A stretch of 36,561 nucleotides of DNA from a virus: IMG/VR virus record IMGVR_UViG_3300010233_000104, positions 1 to 36,561 of that record; one strand, 5' to 3'. The notes below the pieces were generated by a model that did not search any database, had not been told where the DNA came from, and worked only from the letters and a program-made list of their open reading frames with translations. Shown here in pieces: positions 8,665-16,737 of the stretch (its first letter is position 1; each line of letters opens with the position of its first letter). Both the position numbers and the translations under genes were made by a program.

Positions 8665-11600
8665 ATGACAACAACCTTAGATCAGATATCCCAATCTCCG
8701 TATTATGATGATTATGCCGAATCAAAAGAATTTTTGAAAATTCTTTTCCGACCCGGGTATTCTGTCCAAGCTAGAGAATTAACACAATTACAATCTATTC
8801 TACAAAATCAAATAGGTAGATTAGGCGCACACATTTTTCAACATGGTTCTCCTGTTCTTGGAGGTCAAACCACTTTAGATCTAAATGTTATTTCCTTAGA
8901 ATTGGTTGCTAACACTCCAATTGCAGCATCACAATTTGTTGGTAGTGTTATTACAGATACTTCTAATACTGTAAGAGCATCGGTTATTTCTTCGGCTCCC
9001 GCATCTAATTCCTACAATCAATTATTGTTTGTTAAATATTTAACTGGTGCTACATTCGCTAATGGTGCCACAGTACAGACCGAAAACTTTTTATATGCTG
9101 CGAATCTAATTTCTGCTAATGCTTCATCCAATGCATCGGCCGTATCAATTCAAGATGGTGTTTATTTCTTGAATATGGTAGAAAATCCAACCATTTCTTC
9201 TAACACTGCAAACACAAACGGATATTTCGTAAGAGTAGATTCCCAATTATTGATGTTAGATTATTTTGATAATACTCCAACCTATAGTGTTGGTTTACAA
9301 ATTAATGATGCCATCATTGATGAAACAGTTGACACCTCCTTATTAGATCCAGCACAACAGGCTTCTAATTATCAAGCACCAGGTGCAACAAGATATCAAA
9401 TCAATCTGCAATTGGTTGCCAAAACCTTACCATCATCTGATACATCACAATATTTCGAAATTCTTAAGGTTCAAAATGGTGTGGTTATATCTCAACAAAA
9501 TTATGCCATTTATTCAGATATTTTGAACACCTTAGCGCAAAGAACCTATGATACAAGTGGAAATTTCTTGGTGTCTCCATTCTCTATTGGTTTCACAGCA
9601 CCTTTAGATGCTAATACATCTAATTTCAATGTTACATTATCACCAGGTGGTGCCTTTGTTCAAGGATACGAATACAAAACCATATCAACAACTAATTTAG
9701 AAATTCCTAGAGCAACAACGTTTGCTAATACCACAAATTATGATATGGTAATGAATTATGACAATTATATTCAATGTAATACCCTATTCGGATCTGTAAA
9801 CGTTGCAACCTTACCATTACTTGATTTACATTGTGTTCCACCAGCTTTAGTTAATACAGCAAATACTCAAATCTATGCTAACACTAAAATTGGTACTGCA
9901 AGAATCAGAGCGTTGACTCTTACAACCACACCTAACACAGCCCAACCTAATACTTTCATCTATGCAGCATATTTGTTTGATGTTAATACTGCCTCTTTCG
10001 TATCCAATGCTGTTGGTACATCTGCAAACACAATTCAATTTTCAAATTCATTTTCTGCGGCAGATAATGCTTATATTGGAATGGCTGTTAGAATTCCATC
10101 AACAGGAGATGGTCAAACCATCGTATCTTATAATGGTGCCAATCGTCTTGCAAACGTAACCCCTTGGGTGTTTGGTACTCCAGCATCAAATGCTGCATTT
10201 ACTATTTTACCAACATTCGTAAATCTAAAAGGATTAGGAACTCTAAGTGCTGGTTCTTTCTCCAACTCAATGCAAGTGGATCCTGAAAGCATAAACTTTA
10301 TCACTCAATACAATCCAACTTTTTTCATAGATCCTCAATTCTTATCTCTTGTATTCCAATATCCAAATCAACCGGTTGTTCCCGGTGTTTCTAATATGTC
10401 CTATCAGTATCGTGCTATATCACCTGGTGTATCCTTTACATCGAATACTGCAACCGTTACTGTTCCTGGTGGTGAAGAATTCCCTGGATATGTTTCTTCA
10501 GGTCCTATTGGTGATACTCTTGCATTACAAAATTGGATTGTTGTTGTTACTTCTGCCGGAACCTCACCATTTTATGTTGGTGAAGTTATTCCATTCACAT
10601 CTACATTCGGTAGAAGCATTACACTTAATAGCTCAACCCAAGCATCCTTAAATTGTGGTGTTACCGGTAACAACTTTACAGCCGATATATATTTTACTTC
10701 TTATGTTCAAACGGCTGCTGCAAAAACAAAATCTCTTATTAATGCAAACACAACCGTTGTGTCTACTGCTGGTGGTACTACTGTTGGTGCCATTGCAAAT
10801 GTCTATTTGACAACCGGTCAAGTTCAATTCCCTACTCCATTGACAGGTGCTAATTTAGGTACACCTGGTTTAGCACAAAGCCTGTTTATTTCTGATGGTT
10901 ATCAATTGGTGGCTGTTATTGACTCTCAAAGTCCTACAACTCCAGTAGCTAATTCTGATTTGACCATAACATCAAAAAATATCACATCAAGATATACATT
11001 CTCAACTGGTCAGAAAGATGCATATTACGGTCAAGCTAAACTTACCTTAAATACTGGACAACCTGCTCCAACAGGCCAATTACTAGTATTGTTGAATTAT
11101 TATTCACATACAGGTACTGGTTTCTTTGATGTGGATTCTTATCCAAACGTAGCAGCAGCTAATACAATCGTGCAAACAGCAGCATATGGAGCAATTCCAT
11201 TCTATTACTCACCTCTAAGCTTGCATACGGTTAACTTAAGAGACACTATCGATTTTAGACCGCGTGTGGCAGATGCAACAAATGTGGTTGCCTTCACTGG
11301 AACAAAAATACCTCTACCTCAAAGCAATTTCATATCAAACTTCTCATATTACTTAGGAAGAACTGATTTAATAGTATTGTCTAGCACAGGAATATTCAGT
11401 GATATTCAAGGAGTGCCTGGAACTAGTTCTCCACAACCAAATTATCCTTCTACCTCCATGTTGTTATACATTTTAACAATACCTCCATACACTTTCGCAC
11501 CTTCGGCTGTATCTGCACAATATATTCCACACAAAAGATACACGATGGCTGATATTGGTGGTCTAGAACAAAGAATAGTTAACCTTGAACAATATGCAGC

Positions 11601-14600
11601 TTTGAGTCAGTTGGAAAATCAAGCAACCTCTACATCCATAACCAGTAGTCAAGGTTTAGTGAAACCACAAAATGGTATTCTTGTTGATAGTTTCACCGGT
11701 TCATCTGTAGCCGATGTGACCAACCCAGATTTCTATGCTGCTATCGATACAGTGGATGATCAATTGAGACCTCCATTCACAATCACATCATCCTTGTTTA
11801 CATATTCTAATTCAGCATCTACAAATTATTTCACCGGTCGTGGTGTGTTTATGTTACCATGGACTGCAAATACAATGATCGACCAATCTTATGCATCACA
11901 AACTTTGGATATCAATCCATATAATGTGGTTGTATTCGTAGGATCGATTGTTCTACAACCATCATCTGACAATTGGGTTGATACAAATACTGCGCCGTCC
12001 ATAGTAGCAAATCTATCTGGTGATAATGATGCTTGGTTAGCAATTGGAAATGCTCTTACTGCCCTATCGGCTGGTCAAAGCAATCCTAATAATCCATTTT
12101 CTGTAAATTGGGGTTCTTGGCAAACCATATGGTCCGGAACACAATCAACTTACAGTCAAGGCACATCATATACAACAACTGGTATATTTAATCCAAGTAT
12201 TCAGGGTTTAGCTCTTTCAGGTACTTATGATGGTCATGGTGCCTATCTTGATAATTATCAAACAATAGGTACCACAACTTCTGTTACAACTAATCTTCAA
12301 CAAGCTACCGGTACCTTTAGTGCACTAGGAACAGATCAAATAACACAACAGATTGGTGATAATGTTATCAATACTAGTATCATTCCTTATATGAGATCCA
12401 TTAATGTTGCCTTCTCAGCTTCTGGTATGAGACCTGTAACCAATCTTTATTCCTTCTTCAATTCAACTGCTGTTCAAAACTTTACTCAAAGAGCAACAAG
12501 AATTAATTTAACAGCTAACGTTAGTTTCTTAGATACGGCCGGAAACACAGAAGTTATTTACAGTGGAAGTAACGTTAATGGTTGGGGTGCTAATAGCGCT
12601 GTAGTATTAATGTCAAAAGGAAATAAACTTTATGTGGGTGGTCTTATCGGTCAATTGTCTGCTGGTCAAACAATAACCGGTTCTGTTTCTGGTAATACAG
12701 CAACTATATCTTCTGTTGATTATAGAGGTGGATATGTGGGTGAACCTGCTGGAGAATTCTTTAAATTGGTCTCAAGCAACACATTCATAACTGCAACCAC
12801 TCTTAATCTATCTGGCGGTGCATCAAGTAATGACAATTATTATATTGGCAATACAGTATATGTTCTAAATGGTACAGATGTTGGATTAAATGGTGTTATC
12901 ACATCTTACAATGGTGCAAACAGAATTGCAACAGTTAGTGGTGGATGGAGTGCACCATTCGTTCCATTTACCTATGCTAATAATCAAAATTTCGTATATT
13001 CTATTGGACAACTATCATCTGATGAAAATGGTGACTGTGTAGGTGTGTTTATAATTCCAGACTCAGCTAATACTTATACATTCCCTACCGGTTCTGCAAT
13101 TTTTAGATTGATTGATAATTCTGTTAACAATACTTCCCAAGCAACCACAAGAGCGGATATCAATTATACTGCAAGTGGATTATTACAAACAACCCAAGCA
13201 CAATATGTAACCACCACTGTACCAACGATACAAAGTCAATCTATACAAACCACACAAATGGTACAACAATCACCGGTGGTAACTCAACAAGTTGTAGCAA
13301 CTGGTCAATTATGGGTTGATCCTCTTGCTCAAATATTCATGGTTGATCCTAACCAATATCCTAATGGATGTTTCATTTCATCTGTTCGTATTGCCTTTAC
13401 ACAAATCGATCCTAAGATTCCTGTAACATTGCAAATTCGTCCAGTTGTTAATGGTTTCCCTTCATCATCTGAAATTATACCATTTGCTCAATGTACTCTT
13501 GCTCCATCTCAGTGTTATCTATCTACAGAAGGTTATCCAGATTTCAACACATCCGGACAATATACCGAATTTGATTTTGATGCTCCTGTTGGTTTGCAAC
13601 CTGGTGGCCAATACGCAATAATATTAATGTCCAACAGTGATCAATATATTACTTACATTGCTGTGGCAGGTCAAACTAATCTAGCAACCAATGCAATGAT
13701 TTCACAAATTCCATATTTGGGTGCATTTTTCCAATCTCAAAATGCTTCAACCTGGACACCATTCCAAGGACAAAATCTTGCCTTTAGAATAATGCAAGCT
13801 GTATTTAATACCCAAGTAACTCCTACAATCACTTTCTTGAATCAGGCTAATAACCCTCAAACAACTATTGGAGCCAACAATGTTCCTGTTGCTGTGCCAC
13901 AATCTAATACTCCATATGATTCGTTTTATGTTTTGAATGGTGATGTTGTATTACCTAATACATCCATAACTTATGGCTTTAAAACAACATCAAATGCAAC
14001 AGGGTTAGTTGACACAAGCTTTACTGCATGTGTACCTGGTGAAAATTTCTATATGCCTAACAGAAAGAACTTGAATAATATTCTTCCTGGTTCATTTGAA
14101 TTCCAATCTGTATTATCCTCTCAAGATCCAAACATTTCACCGGTTTGTGATATTACAAGATTAGGATTGTTATGTTTCACCAATCAAATTAATAATGGTC
14201 AATTGTCTAATAACAATTTAACACTTATTAATGGTGGTTTTGGATATACCAATGCTAATACCACAGTTACAGCAATTGGTGGAGGAGGTTCTGGTGCAGT
14301 ATTAAGCTTATGGACTAATGCTTCTGGAACAGTCCAAAACGTTTGGGTTATTGGAACTGGTGGATCCGGATATATTACAACACCTAATATAGTGATAGCA
14401 TCAACCGATGCTGGAAATTCTGCTAATGCTAATGTGGTATGTGCTGGTGAAACATCCACCTCTGGTGGTAATATGATTGCTCGTTATATTACTCGCGCCG
14501 TTACACTTGCTACTGGTTTGAATTCTGGTGATCTTCAGGTTGGTTTCTTGGCTTATAAGCCAGCTGGAACAGATATCAGAGTATATTACAAAGTATTGGC

Positions 14601-14871
14601 TACTGATGACACAAATACTCTTGCACAAAACCCATGGAATTTGATGGTACAAACTTCACCAGCAAATCAAATTTCAACTGGTATCAATGATTTCTATCAA
14701 TATACGTATAGTCCTCAAAATTCATTAGGTCAAGCGGTAAATAATATTGTGTATTCTACATTTACATCATTCCAAACATTTGCCATTAAGATTGTTATGT
14801 TATCTTCAAATCCAACTATTATACCACAAATTGTAAACTTTACATGTGTGGCAATGCCAGCATCAACCTAA
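8665..14871 (+). CDS. DUF4815-type giant baseplate/tail fiber-network protein
   Basis: This is the largest gene in the window (2068 residues). The N-terminus has the DUF4815 signature: YYDDYAESKEFLKILFRPGY, then SVQARELTQLQSILQNQIGR and LGAHIFQHGSPVLGG (residues 12-68). This family is a known virion component of cyanophages and other environmental T4-like phages. Around residues 955-1040 are a conserved IDFRPRVAD motif and a short helical segment (DIGGLEQRIVNLEQYAALSQ). Residues 464-500 and about 1386-1428 hold two copies of a module with the core SYNGANR. A Gln/Thr-rich linker (about 1510-1545) leads to WVDPLAQIFMVDPNQYPNGC and a beta domain. A Gly-rich module sits at 1856-1920. It occupies the place of T4 genes 9-11, so it probably connects fibers to the wedge; that role is inference. 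An alternative is a fiber proper. Confidence 0.85.
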   Translation: MTTTLDQISQSPYYDDYAESKEFLKILFRPGYSVQARELTQLQSILQNQIGRLGAHIFQHGSPVLGGQTTLDLNVISLELVANTPIAASQFVGSVITDTSNTVRASVISSAPASNSYNQLLFVKYLTGATFANGATVQTENFLYAANLISANASSNASAVSIQDGVYFLNMVENPTISSNTANTNGYFVRVDSQLLMLDYFDNTPTYSVGLQINDAIIDETVDTSLLDPAQQASNYQAPGATRYQINLQLVAKTLPSSDTSQYFEILKVQNGVVISQQNYAIYSDILNTLAQRTYDTSGNFLVSPFSIGFTAPLDANTSNFNVTLSPGGAFVQGYEYKTISTTNLEIPRATTFANTTNYDMVMNYDNYIQCNTLFGSVNVATLPLLDLHCVPPALVNTANTQIYANTKIGTARIRALTLTTTPNTAQPNTFIYAAYLFDVNTASFVSNAVGTSANTIQFSNSFSAADNAYIGMAVRIPSTGDGQTIVSYNGANRLANVTPWVFGTPASNAAFTILPTFVNLKGLGTLSAGSFSNSMQVDPESINFITQYNPTFFIDPQFLSLVFQYPNQPVVPGVSNMSYQYRAISPGVSFTSNTATVTVPGGEEFPGYVSSGPIGDTLALQNWIVVVTSAGTSPFYVGEVIPFTSTFGRSITLNSSTQASLNCGVTGNNFTADIYFTSYVQTAAAKTKSLINANTTVVSTAGGTTVGAIANVYLTTGQVQFPTPLTGANLGTPGLAQSLFISDGYQLVAVIDSQSPTTPVANSDLTITSKNITSRYTFSTGQKDAYYGQAKLTLNTGQPAPTGQLLVLLNYYSHTGTGFFDVDSYPNVAAANTIVQTAAYGAIPFYYSPLSLHTVNLRDTIDFRPRVADATNVVAFTGTKIPLPQSNFISNFSYYLGRTDLIVLSSTGIFSDIQGVPGTSSPQPNYPSTSMLLYILTIPPYTFAPSAVSAQYIPHKRYTMADIGGLEQRIVNLEQYAALSQLENQATSTSITSSQGLVKPQNGILVDSFTGSSVADVTNPDFYAAIDTVDDQLRPPFTITSSLFTYSNSASTNYFTGRGVFMLPWTANTMIDQSYASQTLDINPYNVVVFVGSIVLQPSSDNWVDTNTAPSIVANLSGDNDAWLAIGNALTALSAGQSNPNNPFSVNWGSWQTIWSGTQSTYSQGTSYTTTGIFNPSIQGLALSGTYDGHGAYLDNYQTIGTTTSVTTNLQQATGTFSALGTDQITQQIGDNVINTSIIPYMRSINVAFSASGMRPVTNLYSFFNSTAVQNFTQRATRINLTANVSFLDTAGNTEVIYSGSNVNGWGANSAVVLMSKGNKLYVGGLIGQLSAGQTITGSVSGNTATISSVDYRGGYVGEPAGEFFKLVSSNTFITATTLNLSGGASSNDNYYIGNTVYVLNGTDVGLNGVITSYNGANRIATVSGGWSAPFVPFTYANNQNFVYSIGQLSSDENGDCVGVFIIPDSANTYTFPTGSAIFRLIDNSVNNTSQATTRADINYTASGLLQTTQAQYVTTTVPTIQSQSIQTTQMVQQSPVVTQQVVATGQLWVDPLAQIFMVDPNQYPNGCFISSVRIAFTQIDPKIPVTLQIRPVVNGFPSSSEIIPFAQCTLAPSQCYLSTEGYPDFNTSGQYTEFDFDAPVGLQPGGQYAIILMSNSDQYITYIAVAGQTNLATNAMISQIPYLGAFFQSQNASTWTPFQGQNLAFRIMQAVFNTQVTPTITFLNQANNPQTTIGANNVPVAVPQSNTPYDSFYVLNGDVVLPNTSITYGFKTTSNATGLVDTSFTACVPGENFYMPNRKNLNNILPGSFEFQSVLSSQDPNISPVCDITRLGLLCFTNQINNGQLSNNNLTLINGGFGYTNANTTVTAIGGGGSGAVLSLWTNASGTVQNVWVIGTGGSGYITTPNIVIASTDAGNSANANVVCAGETSTSGGNMIARYITRAVTLATGLNSGDLQVGFLAYKPAGTDIRVYYKVLATDDTNTLAQNPWNLMVQTSPANQISTGINDFYQYTYSPQNSLGQAVNNIVYSTFTSFQTFAIKIVMLSSNPTIIPQIVNFTCVAMPAST

Positions 14872-14881
14872 TAAATAGAAT

Positions 14882-15088
14882 ATGTATGTGAAAATAAAAG
14901 ATAAACCCAATTTAGTTAGAGATATTCATTCAAAAGCCTTATTGAGTACCGATAGACAGGCTGTGACTAATTATGAAAAAGCACAAGCTGCTATTAAACA
15001 AAGAGAACAAGAATTTAAGGATCTGAAGGATCAGGTAGGGAGATTGGAAGCCCTACTTATCGAAGCATTAAGTAAGATGAATAAATGA
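14882..15088 (+). CDS. Small coiled-coil protein, unknown function
   Basis: This 68-residue protein starts MYVKIKDKPNLVRDIHSKAL and then forms one long predicted helix (about residues 28-66) with heptad-like spacing and alternating Glu/Lys (AAIKQREQEFKDLKDQVGRL). Similar small proteins, with a short beta N-terminus resembling a phage 'NLVRD' motif and a coiled coil, sit beside fiber genes in T4-like environmental phages; I recall the pattern but not a named function. The ATG of the next fiber gene overlaps its stop (ATGA), indicating translational coupling. It may be a fiber assembly factor or trimerisation partner; that is inference. Confidence 0.8.
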   Translation: MYVKIKDKPNLVRDIHSKALLSTDRQAVTNYEKAQAAIKQREQEFKDLKDQVGRLEALLIEALSKMNK

Positions 15089-16383
15089 TTTACGTAATAA
15101 CTGCTAACGATACATTTCAAACATGGTTGACATCTACTCAACAAGCAATTGTTGTGGTTAATCAATTTTTGCAAGGTGGAAACATCAATGTCAATTTTGC
15201 AAATGCAAATTCTATTAATGTTATAGGTTCAGGCATTTCATTAAACGTTTCTAATTCAGTTTATATCGGTGGTAACGTAACTGTCAACCAAAATGTTACT
15301 GTTCTTGGTGCTCTTGTTACAGGATCCCAAACAGTCACCGGTGATGAAACCAATAGTGGTAATATAACTGTTAATGGTGTAATTTCAACTTTCGCCGGCA
15401 ATGTAAAAGTTGCTGGTAATATAACTGTAACGTCAAGTATAACGGCTGCCGGCATAAATCTTACACCAACAATAATTGCTGCCTTTAATCAAGCAAATAC
15501 AGCAAATGTTAATGCGGCTTTGGCTTTTGGATATGCGAATAGTGTTGGAAGTAATCTAACTTTGGCGTGGGGCAGAGCCAACAATTCATTTGGAAATATA
15601 TTAATATCAACCGCAAATGTTGGTTTTACATGGACTCCTGCAAGTAATACATCTTATTTTGCTAATGCTACATCCAACTCTGTAAAGATCGTTTGTGGTA
15701 CAGGATTACTTTTCTATTCTGATACTGTAAATAATGCAATTCTTATTACCGATATAGGAACTAGTTCTACAGCAAACACATTAAATAACATGATCAATTT
15801 CTTTGTTCCTACTGGAGGAGTTATTGATTATTTTGGAAGCTCAGAACCAACTGGTTGGTTATTTTGTTCCGGTAATGCAATTAGTAGAACAACCTATGCT
15901 AATTTGTTTGCTATCATTGGTACTACATGTGGAATTGGTGATGGTTCTACCACCTTTAACGTACCTGATTTAAGAGGTAGAGTGACTGTTGGTCGTGATA
16001 ATATGGGTGGTAATGCTGCCTTCAATATTACGATTGCAGGTTCAGGTATAAATGCAAATTTAGTTGCAAATTTTGGTGGTTCACAGTTTGTCCAAACTCA
16101 CACCCACGTTCTGTATGATCCTGGTCACACCCACGTAGTTAATGATCCTACCCATGCTCACATTTTGAATTCTGTTGTTGATAATTTAGGACCTTTTGCC
16201 GGCACAGTTGCTACTGGTGTAAATGCAACCAATTTGCAAATTTCAAGTGGACCTACAGCATATGCTGCAACTGGTATCACTATAGCAGTACATACAACTG
16301 GTGTTAGTGCAAATACATATGGTTCTGGTAATGCTAATAATATGATGCCAACATATGTAACAAATAAAATAATTAAAACCTAA
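15085..16383 (+). CDS. Tail fiber with phage tail collar domain and HxH metal motifs
   Basis: This 432-residue fiber has four parts. Residues 35-130 are short beta repeats (GGNVTVNQNVTVLGALVTGS, then NSGNITVNG) typical of triple beta-helix shafts. Residues 131-168 are a short Ala/Asn helical segment. Residues 169-221 are one copy of the 53-residue beta module shared with two other fibers here. Residues 247-310 are a Tail_Collar domain (PTGWLFCSGNAISRTTYANL, then IGDGSTTFNVPDLRGRVTVG). Residues 337-359 hold three HxH pairs (H339/H341, H348/H350, H357/H359). In T4 gp12 and gp37, comparable HxH motifs bind zinc or iron at the trimer axis. This suggests a trimeric, metal-stabilised short-tail-fiber analogue. 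It starts in the ATGA overlap with the preceding small gene. Confidence 0.9.
   Translation: MIYVITANDTFQTWLTSTQQAIVVVNQFLQGGNINVNFANANSINVIGSGISLNVSNSVYIGGNVTVNQNVTVLGALVTGSQTVTGDETNSGNITVNGVISTFAGNVKVAGNITVTSSITAAGINLTPTIIAAFNQANTANVNAALAFGYANSVGSNLTLAWGRANNSFGNILISTANVGFTWTPASNTSYFANATSNSVKIVCGTGLLFYSDTVNNAILITDIGTSSTANTLNNMINFFVPTGGVIDYFGSSEPTGWLFCSGNAISRTTYANLFAIIGTTCGIGDGSTTFNVPDLRGRVTVGRDNMGGNAAFNITIAGSGINANLVANFGGSQFVQTHTHVLYDPGHTHVVNDPTHAHILNSVVDNLGPFAGTVATGVNATNLQISSGPTAYAATGITIAVHTTGVSANTYGSGNANNMMPTYVTNKIIKT
15589..15747 (+). repeat. Fiber beta-module copy (about 53 codons)
   Basis: This is one of nine related modules spread over three fiber genes. The pattern is F-x-N-I, then TDxxYxWTxxGN, xANxTSNxLxFxSGxGI, and DxxNNAIxI. 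This copy reads FGNILISTANVGFTWT at its start and VNNAILI at its end. Confidence 0.75.
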
Positions 16384-16393
16384 GGAAAATTAA

Positions 16394-16732
16394 ATGGCTG
16401 GTTTCGCTGAATTAAATATGGATCAAGGAACTGATTTCAGCACCGTTATTTCATTAACGGATGATACTTATGGTATGCCCATAGCTCTTTATGGTTATAA
16501 TGTGGCATCCCAAATGAGAAAATCTCCATACTCTCAAAACGCAACCGCTAATCTTATTTGTACTATATCAGATGCAACAAATGGTGTTATTACTTTATCC
16601 ATGAATAATCAAACCACATCTAATATTTCTGGTGGGAAATATGTTTTTGATGTTAGATTAATAACATCAAATGGTTCCATCACTAGAGCTATTGAAGGAT
16701 TTATTACAGTTGATCCTTCTGTATCGAGGTAA
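16394..16732 (+). CDS. Small Ig-like beta protein of the fiber region, unknown role
   Basis: This 112-residue protein starts MAGFAELNMDQGTDFSTVIS and has a regular beta pattern: DDTYGMPIALYGYNVASQMR, a short Ser/Ala loop, TISDATNGVITLSMNNQTTS, GGKYVFDVRLI, and a final strand ending TVDPSVSR. The layout (N-terminal 'input' strands, xxGYxxxSQMRK, TISDxxNGxIT, GxYVFDV) resembles the N-terminal Ig-like domain of siphophage receptor-binding or upper baseplate proteins and of small proteins next to fibers in environmental T4-like phages. It probably anchors or decorates a fiber; no enzymatic motif is visible. AAGGA precedes the ATG, and the next gene starts 5 bases after its stop. Confidence 0.8.
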   Translation: MAGFAELNMDQGTDFSTVISLTDDTYGMPIALYGYNVASQMRKSPYSQNATANLICTISDATNGVITLSMNNQTTSNISGGKYVFDVRLITSNGSITRAIEGFITVDPSVSR

Positions 16733-16737
16733 ACTGT

